From positions 1 to 64,000 of the forward strand of contig LLEY01000134.1 of assembly GCA_001414485.1 (NCBI GenBank): a DNA stretch of 64,000 nt. Reading direction: 5' to 3'. Shown here piece after piece: positions 50,601-62,524 of this stretch. This DNA comes from Calycina herbarum. Taxonomy: Eukaryota > Ascomycota > Leotiomycetes > Helotiales > Pezizellaceae. Position 1 is the first letter of the stretch, and each line of letters begins with the position of its first letter. The position numbers were made by a program, and so were the translations under genes. The notes under the pieces were generated by a model that saw only the letters and a list, made by a program, of their open reading frames with translations, made no database searches and was not told the DNA's origin.

Positions 50601-53382
50601 GTATTTATATCGACTAAAAGTTATTTTCTTATCTTTCTAGTTAATTTCTAGATTATGTTCTTAAATCTATAGTATACTAAGTATTACTTCCTTGCTTCCT
50701 ATTTTAACGATATTAAATTATATGTTTAAACAGTGTCCTTTAATATTAATTCTTGTTAGAACGGTTTACTGATTAATAATCCCGTCTTAGTATATAACGT
50801 CTGTTCTATCGACTACTCCTAGTTAATATAGTCTTATTTCCTTGATTAGGACGTTTAGCTTCTCTTAAGCTGTTAGGGAAATAAAGTTGCTCGTTGCTCT
50901 TAAGTTTATTATAACTTGTAACTTCTTCTCTTTTACTTCTATAGTTATTACTAACTGTCTTTCTCCTAAAGTAGCGTCTAACTTTGCTTTAATATATTAG
51001 ACTTTGAAAGATCGATTCTTTTAATTATACTTCTTTCTCTTTTTATCCTTATACTATAGAAAGAATCTTACTCTTTCCTTATTAGTATATACTACCTTGT
51101 ATATTAATCTATATTCTATAATTCCTATAGTTTTAGGAATTTCCTTTATAAATTACTTTAGTGTTTATCTGTAGTTATATTAGATCTATTTATAACTGGT
51201 TTCTAAAATGGCTTCTATAGACTATAGTTCTCTTATATATAGATAATCTAAAGTAGCCTCTAGTATACTTATCTCTAGTTTTATATAGTAAACCTTAAAT
51301 ATATAGTCTCTTGAATTCTTTTCCTTAACGGCTCTAATTCGAGACTAAGGAAAGAATACTACTCCTTCTTTATTTGATGATACTACTTTGTATATCTGAT
51401 GATATTCTACTGTTCTAGTAGGCTCTGGTAATATTCCTTTGAATCGCTTCTATAATAACTAGTCTAAAGTTAGACTTGATTTACATTATATCTATTACGC
51501 TGTTATTTCTTAAACTGTTTCTATAAACTATAGTTCTTCTATTAATAGATAGCATATTTCTTCTAGTTCTGTCTTAGCTTATCTGGTTATATTAAATTCC
51601 CTTCGCTCCTAGAATAATATACTAAATAGCTATTATAAGTTGTATTTTCTTAGTACTAACCTATTATTTCTAATTAATATAACTACGATATATTACTTAA
51701 ATTCCTCTAGTATAACATCTTTGAGTAGTATCTTAAAGAAAAGAGTTTTAATTCGTCTTTTAAATCCTGTTAGAACTTGCTATATCTACGTACTAATTTT
51801 ATCTAACATATTATATATTTTCTATACATCCTCTACTTTAAGGTAGCTAGGTTTTTTAATTAGTTAGTATTTCTATTCTAGTTCCTTTTCTTTAATAGTT
51901 TTCTATCTAGTAATTAGGCTAACTAGAGTTATCGTTTTAGGGTTATTACTTATAACTATATATGTTGTTAAGATAGTTAGGTTAACCTCTTATGTTATAT
52001 AAGGACTCTAGAAATCTGGTTTCTAATTATTAATATATGTTTATTGATTTCCTTGTTTAAAAGTTCTAAGGAAAGCCTAAGTTTCTCTAACTTCTAGGTC
52101 TTTATTCTTCATTTCTTCTTTTAAACTAGAAGATAAACCTGATATCTCTAAAGAACTAGTCGATGATAGTAATTCGTATTCTACTTAAAGAGGTTGCTTA
52201 GATTCTATTACTAATTATATATTATAATATTCCTTAAGGAGTAGATCCCTATTATTATTAGTATCTTATATCCTACTAATTCCTTCGTTATTTTTAATCT
52301 AGGTTCTATATCCTTATACTTTAAGCTCCTTATCTATAAGTTTAATATAATTAGTTAAAGCTACCTATTATTAAATAGTAGTATTAATTTATTTCTTTCT
52401 CTTAGAATCTTTCTTCTTACTATACTTATTTACTCTATAGCCTAGTTAGCTATAATTATAATATAAGTTCTACTTATATCGATAATTTCGTTCTTCCTAG
52501 GAAAGTCCTCCTTTCTTTAGAAAGGTTTTCTTTTACGTAGCGTTTGCCTCCTTACTATGCTTACTAGCGTAAGAGTGCTTCTACTTTCCTAACCCTTTAC
52601 TCTTTTCCCTGTATCTAGGGTTACTCTTCTTAAATTTATATAGGCGGTTATCTAGCTAAACGACTTCCTTAATCATACCTATGATAGTTAAGAACTATAT
52701 ATTCTACTTAGCTATTTCCTTATAAATATATATCTTTAATCCTCTATAAAAGAGTTCTATAAGAGTAATCGCGTCCTATCCTAACTTCGTTTTATAACGT
52801 TGAAACTCATTAGCGTAATCTATTACTAATCCGGTCTAGCGTAATTCCAAAAGCTTATATATAGCTGTTCAGATTATATTAAAGTCTCTAAAGACTTTCC
52901 TAATAGTTGCCTTAAATCCTTTCTAAGATTTAAACATAACCTTAGTTAATTCTATCTTTCTATCTTTATCCTTATTTTCAAAGAAGTCCTCTAAGTATAG
53001 CTAAGCCTATTCTAATACTAATCCCTTAAGATAGAAGATAGTAAAGATAGTTTATAAATTATAATTGCCTTCGAACTTATTAGAGTTAAAGTTAAAGTAG
53101 ATGTCTATTTAGAGAAAGAATAAGTTAAGTTCCTTTCGCTTCTTATAATACATATCTAACATCTTAACTTTAATAGATTTAAGTGCTTCGACCTTATAGA
53201 GCTCGAGGGCGTCTAGTATACTAACATTGTCGTCGTTCCTAGTTAACTATATACTAGTAGGTATCCTCTCAGTTACACCTCTAGATGTTCTAGCGACGTT
53301 AACTTAACTAGTATTCAGGCTAGCTACTACGGCGAGGGTTACTAAGGCCATAGCGACTAAACTTCTAAGTAGGTGCTTAAAG

Positions 53383-53815
53383 TATAATAAAACTTAAACA
53401 AACTAAACAAAGATAACTAAGTCTCGAAGGTTAGTATATAAGTAAGAAGTATAGATACGCTAGGTTGTTTACTTAGAAGTGAACTCGTTACTTATATTAA
53501 AGATATTAAATAAGATAATAAGATTAATAACTAAAGTTAAGCACGAAGCTCCTATCTAGATAGCAGACGTACTAGTATATATAGAACCTCCGTTTCCCCT
53601 AGGTAGCTAACTCGCTCGTCGAGCTAGCGATCTAACGAGCTAGTTCGCCTAGCGATCTAGCGGTCCCTTTCGTCACGTAATCATTATAATAGAATCCTTA
53701 GATCGCTTAGCTAACCTAACTAATCCCTATCTATTATAAGAGTATTCCGATAGTACTTAACCTGTTAGGACGCCGCCTGGTCTTCACTTATCACGTGTGC
53801 ACGTGATTCGTGACA
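53383..53815 (-). repeat. gypsy-3 right LTR (433 bp)
   Basis: Inner end tataataaaacttaaac is RIP-altered; outer end cacgtgattcgtgaca is intact. Confidence 0.88.
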
Positions 53816-55519
53816 CCTGATTCAGAGCAGAATCGGAGTATCTTACAAGGACTTGTAGGTTATCTTCGTCCGCTTCTTAGACTATTTCTTTGATACTAGG
53901 TAGCTAAGGGCAGTCGGTTTTGTAGTACCTAGGCTTACTACAGTAGTAGCACGTCGTACTAGCTAGGACTCGGTCCGGAGTCTTTTGGCGTTCGCTAGTA
54001 GAGGTGGTTTTGAATATTCTTAAAGTAGTCTAAATAGTAGAGAAGGATCCGCTTATAGGTAGTGAGGGTTTCGGTATTAAACTAGATAAGGATTGAAAAG
54101 TAGTCTTTTTAACCGAAGTGTTTATACCAACTAGCTTAGTCGTGTTAGCTATATATAACTTAGCGTTTCAGCGTTGTTCCTTATCTAGGGCTAGGAGATC
54201 TACTACTATTTTAACAAAGTTATAATTCCAACGTCTCTTAAGTATAGCGGCCGAGTTTCGTAGCTATAGTGTAATTTTCTCCTATATATAGAAGAATCGT
54301 TCTAACTCTAGTATCTCTCTAAGTATAGCTATACTCGAAAAGCGACCTCTAAAGTCAGTAAACGTTTCTCTAGTATAATCCTTTCTACCTATCTATAAGG
54401 CCTAGAAAGCGTTCTATATATCCTCTATCTCGTATCTAGTTAAGAAATATAAATCTAAAAGTTTAATCATATCTTAATAATCGTAGAAAGTAATATAAAT
54501 CGACTTAGACTAGTATCGAGGCTTAAGATAGTTTCTAGCAATTCCAGTAGTTGTTCCCTAGATAAGGGCTTTTCGAGTTAAGCTTATATTATAATAATCA
54601 GTATTTACTAGAAGTCTATCGTATACTAATATCTTCTATTATCGGTATATAGGTGATATGCCGTCGTCTAAAGGTTTAATTTTTTCCGTGATTTTGCTTT
54701 TAGCGGGTTAAAGAGTATTTAGACTATATTCGGGGTTATATAGAGTGGTCTACTGTTAAGAGAAGGTATTAAGAGCAGGTTCGCTTCTTAAGCGAAAGAG
54801 GTCTAGTATAGTACTTAGAATAGAAGGAGAGTTATAGTCGGTTTCAGATTAGGAAGGTTAAGAGACTCTGGTTTATTCTTAGAGTTCTTTTATAATAGAT
54901 TCTAACTATCTAAACCGATAGTTGTTATTTCGAAGTTCTTCTTCTAATTCTTATACTATACCCCGTATCTCATCTATATTAGAAAAGTCTCGTAGGTCTC
55001 TAAGGTTTTAGGCTAGGCTCTTACCTTTATTATTTCTTAACTTTTTAGGTTTAGGTATACGAGTACGGTTCGCTACGTATTCGAAGGAGGGCCTACTAGT
55101 TTCCCTGGTAGGTTACTTAACACTCTCTAGCAGAGCTTAGAAGGGACCTAGGGTCGCTTCTTAGTTTAATATACTCGATGTTGTTAGAGAGGGGTTTAGA
55201 GGTAGATTCGAGAGCCTTCCGAGTAACTTAATATCGACTTTCCGAACCTTATATAGCAATCTCTATACAGAGAGGGTTATTTGAAGTCTTAGGAATCCTT
55301 AGCGTCTTCTACTTCCTTGACGTATCAGAGGATACGCTTTTTACTAGCTAACTAACAGATATCAAACCCTGATATTACTAGCTATCTATAAACTAGCAAT
55401 TTAAGGTTGTTATTATACTAATCCGAATCTAGGCCGAATCGAATTTAATATAAGACGTTAACGCGCTCGGTGAGATATTATAATAAGCCGTCTCTAGTAA
55501 GAAGAATTTAATCTTTTAA
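53816..55519 (-). pseudogene. gypsy-4 gag with mutated zinc knuckle
   Basis: CX2CX4YX4C at 53910-53951 in place of CCHC (CAC to TAC fits RIP), followed toward the C-terminus by IVQEADEDNLQ-type sequence with read-through. The upstream part toward 55519 is a degenerate gag. Confidence 0.7.
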
Positions 55520-55838
55520 TATAATAGTACGAAACAGATAATACTATAAAAGAGGTATATAGAAGTGCGTTCCGTAGAATAATATACTTAGATACTAGGC
55601 TCTAAATACGAAGGAAAAGATCAAATTAACCTTTCCTAATACTAAGGGTAAGAGCATCTATATATAAAAGGGTTCAGATAATAATAATAGACTCGGAGGT
55701 CCGAATCGGACATTCCGATACTCGAATACGTAACTCTTACATTCCACGTAACCCTTGGCATTCCTATACCCTGAACCGTATCCTATCTAGTACGTATATA
55801 ACCTTAGTAACTCTTATTCTTAATAGCGGGCTATTATA
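55520..55838 (-). repeat. gypsy-4 right LTR (319 bp)
   Basis: tataatagtacg...gggctattata; same length as 37055-37373 with C-to-T/G-to-A changes. Confidence 0.88.
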
Positions 55839-58800
55839 GCTATAACTCTCTACCTCTCCTAGAACGTAAACGTATAACCTTAGTAATACCCTTAACCTTG
55901 CCTTTTACTTAAGCAACCTCTACTAAAGAGAGGCGTCTACCGAGATAGACCTTACCTTTGAGTATAGCTCTAACTACCTCTTACTTCTTACCTAGCTTCC
56001 GTATATAGGAAACCTAACAGAGAAGGATCTGCCTTTGAAACTTAGTACTCTTAACGTTAAAACCTTCGAGACTACTCTCTAAAGTAAGCTCGAAACGCAA
56101 TAGCTATATAAACTTATATAACAACCAAACACGGAATCGCTAGAGGCCCTAGTAGGATTTATTACTAAGAGCGTATATAGCGCGTACCTCTGTAGTATTA
56201 AGCGAGGTCTTAGACATAGATTCGAATACCCCTAGTAGAACAAGGAATACTAGACAGCGGCTACTAAGGCAAGGTAGGTACAAAGGCTTAACGCGAGCCC
56301 TCGAGCCTTAAAGTCTCTTTATAGGAGTCTAAGGTAGGAAATCCGGAAGGTAAAGAGAGAACACTTCTATAACCTAATCGATAAGGCTACGAAGAGTAAA
56401 GACGTCTTTAAGATTTATAAGTAGTACTAGAGCACTGGAATATATAAGTCTTCCCTCTTAAGAGACTCGGCAGGTTAGCTAGGCTTTACTACTTAGGAGA
56501 AGCAGAAGATCCTCGTATAGGAGCTGCTTATAAACAAGGCCGAAGTCGGGGATATACTATTTAATACCTTAACTACTTCTACTTAAGCCCTCTCGTAGGT
56601 AGACCTTACTTTATACGAGGTCGAGGAATCGATTCTTAGTAAAGCTTTAACTGTATTAGGAGAAGACGAGCTAGTAACAGGGGTTCTCAAAGTAGCCTAG
56701 CTACAGATCTCGAACCTTATCTTCCTACTATTCAAAGGCTATATAGAGACAGGCTTCTACCCGAAGATCTTCCGATCTACTATCGTTACTATTATCCTAA
56801 AACCTAATAAGAAAGACAAGTCCTCTCCTTAAGTATACTAGCTAATTACTCTGCTCTCGGTCCTTAGAAAAGAGCTTGAAAGGCTCCTTACTAAGCGAGT
56901 CTCTTAGATAGCTATTAAGCACTCTGTTCTAGAGTAGAACTAGTTCAAGGCTCTTCTGCTAAGAGCTGCTATAGACCTTACTACCTGTCTTACCTTCGAT
57001 ATTAAGTTAGCTCTTACGGATAAGTAGGAAGCCTCTCTTCTTATACTCGATATTAAGGGCGCCTTTAACGTAGTACTCCCTAGCCGTCTGATTAAAAGGT
57101 TAAGAGAATAAGGATAGCTGTATTACTTCGTAGAATAGGTCTCCTCTTTCTTAACTAATAGATTAGTAAAAGTAAAGCTTAATAGAGAAGTAGGCGACGC
57201 TACCCCGCTTTAGTATAGCCTTCTATAAGGCTCGCCTATCTCACCGATCCTCTTTATACTCTATATCTAGCCCCTCTTCAGATTAGGAGTTAGTTCTCTC
57301 CTAGTAGTATAGAGATTCAGCTACGCCGACGACATTAGATTACTTACTTTCGGGCTTTTAAAGGCAGGGAATATTAAGGACCTAGCAAAGCAGGTAGTAA
57401 GCATACTTAAGTAGGGCATAGACGAGAGTATTACCTTTGACGCTAAAAAATCAGAACTTATCTACTTCTCTCGTAAAAGAAAACAAAGAGGGAGAGGCAT
57501 CTAGCCCTCCCCTGCTATTATAGTTAAAGGAAAGATAATAGAGCCTATATAGGAACTCCGGTAGCTTAGTATCTTCTTCGACCTCTACCTCACCTTTTAT
57601 AGTTATATTAAAAGAATAGCTAGCAAGGCTACACTTATAGCTAATACTTTTAAAGGAATAATAAACATAGTAAGAGGATCTCTCTTATATCTGCTAAAAT
57701 AAGCAGTTACTACTTATATCCTCTCGATCGCCTATTTTAGACACGAGACCTAGTACCCTAGTTATATAAAAACAGGCTAAGCAAGTACTATAAATAACCG
57801 GATCGGCCGCTACCTAACTCTCCTAGATAGAGTAGTTATAAAGTATACTAGGATTATCCTCCTAGTCTATAAAACCACTCCTACCTCGGTACTCCTTATG
57901 AAATCTAGCCTCCTAGCTACTGAAATTGCTCTTATAGTAAAAAGCGGAGCTTTTGAGACTAGAACTCGATAACTCGACTTAGTACACCTGCTTAAGCGAT
58001 GTGTAAATAACCCTTGCTTAAAGGCTAGGCTTATTTACCGCTCTTCTAAACCTCTCTCCTCTTTAGAAGAAGTCGATCTAATTTAAGACCCCTCGTAGAG
58101 TAGAGGGTTCAACTACTAAGCCTACCTTCTCGAGGTAGCCGGCCTAAGCCCTAGCGGTAATAAAGACTCTTATAAAGCCGAATTCCTTGAATTCCTCGCC
58201 TCTGTTCTGTCTACGGACCTAGTTATATTTACTAACGGCTCTTGCTTAGACGATAAAAACATAGAAGGCGTATACCTTATAAGAGGAGGGGTTGTTTTAA
58301 ATACAAAGCTCTTCCCTTTTAGCAAAACCTTAGAAATATATAATATAGAAGCGAGAGCCGCCTTACACGGTCTTAAGCTTGTTCTCGTATCCCCTTTTTA
58401 GTCTTCGGCTATAAAGTGCTAGATTTGCTTTAATAACCTCGAGGCTATATTATAGCTAACCCACCGATCTTATAGCACCTTATAAGAAACCTTTAATAAG
58501 GTATTCGACTTTACTTAGCTATACCCAGGGAAGATCTAGACACGGTAGTGCTCTAGTTATATAGGAATTCGAGGGAATGAAATTGCTAATAAAGCTGTAG
58601 AGAAAGCGGCTCGAACACCCCCCCCTAGCCCTTCTTTACTCTATACTGCTATACTTAAGAGAGAAGTTAAAGAGACAGGGGTTAAGCTCGCGAACAAGCT
58701 TTAGTAGACAACACTCCCGGGTATCTATAAGAGGCTAGGTCTTACTTCCTAGCTCTCGAAACCTAGAACTCTCCAGCTACTAAAAGAGGTTCTAGCTTAG

Positions 58801-59346
58801 CTTATTACAGCTTATACTGGTTATAGAGACTTTATAGCATACTACCTTCGATTCTACTACCTTAACACGTTACTAGAATCTAGGAATTATAAATACAAAA
58901 AGGCTAAAGTATAATTCCACCTACTCTTCTATAGGCTTACAAAGAACAAAGAGCTAAGGCTATTAGCTAAGGCAGAGGGAAATCCTCAACTCCTGTTCAG
59001 ACCTGGTTACAAAGAGCTTTTTAACAAGGTCTATTCTAAGACTAAGTTCTTTACAAAGATCTGTCCCTCGAGATAGTTAAAACTCTCTTTTCCTTTCTTT
59101 TTCTACATTTTTATATATATCTCCTTTATCTTTCCCTAATTCTATAAACTAATTAAGGATAAGGGCTGTTCCGAAAGTGGAGCTTCTCTTTAAACTATCT
59201 CTTGTAAATTAGCTCACTCGTTTACACCCCCTGTAGCCTAGGGCACCCCCCTAGCGTCATTTGCCCTCTTTTGGGACTTTTTAGGACCTAGACCACGCGA
59301 TCTAGACTCCGCCTGACGTTAAATAGAAATAAATAAATAAATAAAT
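55839..59346 (+). pseudogene. LINE-A reverse transcriptase and RNase H
   Basis: Continues the endonuclease cut at 37054. The reverse transcriptase retains RFSYADDI (57313-57336), with both catalytic Asp intact because the GCCGACGAC codons offer no RIP site. RNase H begins VIFTNGS (58222-58242), where TDGS is expected. Numerous Gln-to-stop changes disable the frame. The tail taaataaataaataaat ends at the target duplication. Confidence 0.8.
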
Positions 59347-59361
59347 ATGCTTTCAACATCA
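59347..59361. repeat. LINE-A target-site duplication, right copy
   Basis: atgctttcaacatca, equal to 27451-27465. Confidence 0.95.
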
Positions 59362-60252
59362 TCCCCATCGGCTAGTGCTTTGTTTAATGACTTAATAACA
59401 ACAGCAGCGAAGCCTTCGCCACGAGCATAACCGTCAGCACTAGCATCCCACATGCGGGAGCTTCCACTTGGGGAAAGCATACGAAGCTTTGAACATCTTA
59501 GAATTTGGTAGATATTGCACTGATGGGGATAAAACTTACACTGGATAAGAAGCTAAACATTTCTGGGCTGAAGATCAGATTCACGCCAGTGACTATGGCC
59601 ATTTCACACTCTCCGCTCCTTAACGACTGAATTGCCAGATGCAGGGCAACGAGACTCGAGGAACAGGCGGTGTCAATATTCATCGATGGCCCATTCCAGT
59701 CAAATGCATATGATACGCGGTTGGCCAAAATAGAACGAGCAACGCCGGTACCTGTATGCTGTGGGTGAGAATCCAGATCCCGTATGACGAGATCGCGGTA
59801 ATCATCACACATTTGACCTACAAATACTCCAGTGGATGAGCCTCTGAGTTGTGAGATTGAGTATCCCGCAGACTCGATAGATTCATAAACCGTTTCTAAG
59901 ATTATACGCTGCTGAGGATCCATTGATTCGGCTTCTCTAGCACTGATCTTGAAAAATTCATTATCAAACTTCCACGGATCATGGCCAAGGAGGTAGGCCT
60001 TCGTCACGTTGGTTGTCTATGATTCCCGTGTCAGTTGCAAATATATCACAAGGAAGCCTGGGGTGTACTAACTCCAGGATGCTCTGCATTCTCATGATAG
60101 AAGCCCGCAGTATTGAACCGGCGCTGTGGGATTTCGGCACGGAGGTCAACGGGATTCTTCAAGAGTTCCCATAGCTTGCTTGGAGAATTGGAACCACCAG
60201 GAAACCGACAGCCACTGCTAATGATGGCAATAGGCTCCACCTTTTCAGCCAT
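59347..60252 (-). pseudogene. Polyketide synthase, 5' part: start and KS active site
   Basis: Exons 60073-60252, 59540-60016 and 59347-59486, joined by in-phase introns. The start opens [20 protein letters not shown], the normal KS beginning a few residues from the N-terminus, so no earlier start is needed. The KS contains DPQQRIILE, the nucleophile Cys178 in DTACSSSLVALH and, in exon 3, [21 protein letters not shown]. The third exon ends in the 15-bp target duplication (59347-59361) and resumes at 27465. The KS is otherwise free of stops. It would condense acyl units with malonyl-CoA in the cytosol; as it stands, only a KS fragment could be made. Confidence 0.93.
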
Positions 60253-61236
60253 CTTATAAGTTCTTCTTTTGTGTTCGTCTAGTAACGGAGTACAAAATTG
60301 GATAGGCGCAAGTCGGACGATATTTCAGCGAAAGAATTTATATTGCAATAAGCGAAACGGGCATCTTGGAAAAGCAGAGAATGAAGAATCCTCAGTCAAG
60401 ATACAGAGTTTTTGTTGGTATATACGGAGAGATGTGTCATATCGTTAACATAGGGAGCTACAGCCCTGTTCTTCTTGGGATGTCTTTACTGGTCGAGCAT
60501 CCCCCCTGCCCCTCTATCTACCCAGAACGAGTTCGAGGCTGGTTTTTGCAATTAGTCAAGGGTGTTTGCATGCACCAATGCCAACTGTCAAGCACCACGA
60601 CTTGATTTTCAAGGTTTGAAATGCATACGATAAACATTTTTTTCGCCTCGGAAGACACGCGCCGGATGATCAAAAGAGCAGTACCTCTCCATGGGTTGGT
60701 GTTGGTGGATAATAGAGGTGCAACGCTCCGTAACAGTCAGTTGGATGTTAATTGTAAAGTGAAGGCCAGGGAGAGGTTTTCAGCCAGGCCAAGCCACTAG
60801 GAACCAGCGCCGTCTGCGCCGCAGTTCTGCCGAGCATGATGCGTAGGTAACGACATACATGTGCATGTAGAGGGGAGGGCGTCAACATATTTGCGATATT
60901 GATATCTCTCAGCTGCGCAGCTGTGCGGCGCATGTGATGTTAGTGTGTTGGTTGGGCGCTGGGAATGTCGGTGGCGCCGTTTTATGCGGACTACCGTTCA
61001 TAGCCTCATATGGCACCGATAGGATAGGATAGGGTACCGGTTGAATCGTTTATGGTGACTGCAACTGAAAGCGGAACAACCAACTTGAAGTTCAGTTATA
61101 AATGAAATACACCGCCTCTGGTCCACATATTAAACTTCACACCTATTCCCCTTCTCCAACATCACCTTCTCCACGCACGACTACTACCTCATCGGCGCAT
61201 TTCATCAGGATATCGTTATCACCGTAATCCATCAAG
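60253..61236. promoter_or_regulatory. Divergent promoter region between PKS and EthD gene
   Basis: About 1 kb between two divergent starts. On the EthD side a TATA-like tataaat lies at 61097-61103 and a pyrimidine-rich tract at about 61141-61175 precedes the ATG. A CGG-N5-CCG motif (cggtggcgccg, about 60970-60980) resembles a Zn2Cys6 activator site; such matches occur by chance. Confidence 0.4.
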
Positions 61237-61840
61237 ATGGCGGAAGCGCAAAAGGGACAACCCGTCAAGTATACACTCACGTAAGTTAGCTGATGATTCT
61301 AGAAGTTGGAGGACGTATTTCCACTGCTCAAGTGTTCTATGACTCTTGCAATTGAGACAAGCATTGCTAATTTGCCTGTAGGCACTATCGCCGCAAGGAG
61401 AAAACACACGAGGAATTCATCAAGTGGATGGTCGAGGAGCACCTCCCACTTGCGATGCCTGTATTCAAGAGGCACGGCATTCTTTCGTACTCGCTTGTCA
61501 GTCCCTTCTCTTCTTCCGAAACTTGTTCAAGCACCCCCATGGTACAGACTGACGAAATGCCCGCCATTAGTTCGTTACGCCCGCCTCACTCAACGACGCA
61601 CTGAAGCAGGGAATCGGAAAGATGCGACCTACCTGGGACTTTGCTGACTTCGACTGCTTTATCGAGTATATACTCCCTGATGTGGGAGTTATCCCCAAAG
61701 TCATGGAGGATCCGGAATTCCAGGTATCTGTCAAAGACCAGGACCTCTGGCTTGACCCATCAAGGGCATTGGTTTCCTTGGGATATATCACCCCTTACTT
61801 ACTAGAGACTGGGGAGGTTGTAAACATGAAAACAGGATAG
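61237..61840 (+). CDS. EthD-domain protein, 142 aa, three exons
   Basis: Exons 61237-61280, 61382-61496 and 61571-61840 join in phase (429 nt). The protein is a single ferredoxin-like alpha/beta EthD domain: VKYTLTHYRRKEKTHEEFIKW, EEHLPLAMPVFKRHGILSYS, then FVTPASLNDALKQG, DFADFDCFIEY and DPSRALVSLG. This is the pattern of the small EthD/tpcK-family proteins of fungal aromatic polyketide clusters, where some act as decarboxylases or dehydratases on the released polyketide. It has no signal peptide and is probably cytosolic. It diverges from the PKS start 984 bp away, and looks intact. Note that the PKS here has a reducing-type order, so a direct partnership is not certain. Confidence 0.8.
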
Positions 61841-62524
61841 AATAGCTATGGCGGACAATTTGGTACATATACATGTTGTGATGGAGGGAGGGCAAATGCA
61901 GACGCTCGTTTATATTTTTGAATTAGTAGGAGGGACATGGGACTTGTGACTTGAGTGTAGCAGAATAGAACACTCTCGTTTTAAACCAGATTCGCAATTC
62001 CTCGTGTAACCTAGCATTTTACACCACCACCATGCGCAGTATGCACAAAGGGGATTTTTGACATGTTTCCTGCAGGTCAAAAGCGGATCATCTGCAAATA
62101 ATATCGATATTTTCAGGGATTCATTCCACCCAAGTGCCGGAAAGCCACAATTTGTCGTAGGGCTGTGCCGCTAATTACAACTCAGCGGTTGGCACTTTCT
62201 AGAAGGTCATTCAAAGGTTACATGGGTTTCAATATAGCCTAATACAGCTCCAATGCAACTCAACGACTGGTTCTTTCCGGAAAGCTATCACAGCGTTCTT
62301 CATGCAAGTTTAATGCATTTAGCTACTAGGGGGTGAGTCAGTTTTACACTACATTGTGTAACTTTCCCAGTATACTTCGGAGGTCAACAGCAAAATTTCA
62401 TCTGGCATCACCTAAGAAAAACACCCGGGTCCTGGAGTCGAGTTTTTTATGCTAACCCATTCCTCCTGCATTCCCATATAATTTTCATCTCACTATCAAA
62501 ACCCTCATTCTTGCCACAGAAGAC
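61841..62524. other. Intergenic, no gene recognised
   Basis: Holds the 3' region of the EthD gene and the 5' region of the MFS gene, with a CT-rich stretch near 62455-62515 just before its ATG. Confidence 0.4.

Larger units (their letters stand above)
46567..53815 (-). mobile_element. gypsy-3: Ty3/gypsy chromovirus inside gypsy-4
   Basis: 7.25 kb with two 433-bp LTRs and target duplication tctaa/cctga (46562-46566, 53816-53820), explained by two RIP-type changes. The polypurine tract lies next to the left LTR, so it reads minus. It is close kin to gypsy-2, with the same LTR core. The reverse transcriptase box reads YYLDN (49902-49916, minus). RIP is heavy in the interior. Confidence 0.9.
37055..55838 (-). 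mobile_element. gypsy-4: older Ty3/gypsy chromovirus, internally rearranged
   Basis: Two 319-bp LTRs (37055-37373, 55520-55838) and a target duplication gctac/gctat (37050-37054, 55839-55843), identical apart from one RIP-type C-to-T. It reads minus. Own pieces: 53816-55519 gag, 45608-46566 protease and start of reverse transcriptase, 37374-38457 integrase core and chromodomain. Gag has a zinc knuckle (CYYCSKPRYYKTDC, 53910-53951) whose His is now Tyr. The protease triad DTG reads DIE. The reverse transcriptase breaks off after ASDKLPPHR and about 2.5 kb of pol is missing where unit U lies. Family differs from gypsy-1/2/3. Confidence 0.88.
27466..59346 (+). mobile_element. LINE-A with nested insertions, inside the PKS KS exon
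   Basis: A non-LTR retrotransposon of the Tad1/I type with an RNase H domain. Its own sequence is in three pieces: 27466-28638, 35889-37054 and 55839-59346 (about 5.8 kb in total). Everything else in the span was inserted into it later. The 3' end has a short (aaat)n-type tail immediately before the second target duplication, as expected for target-primed reverse transcription. It is RIP-mutated. Its insertion made the PKS non-functional. Confidence 0.9.

Noticed and set aside
60366..60605. 79-codon plus-strand frame in the divergent promoter
   Set aside because: No family likeness and no start context; it lies in the region upstream of the PKS start.
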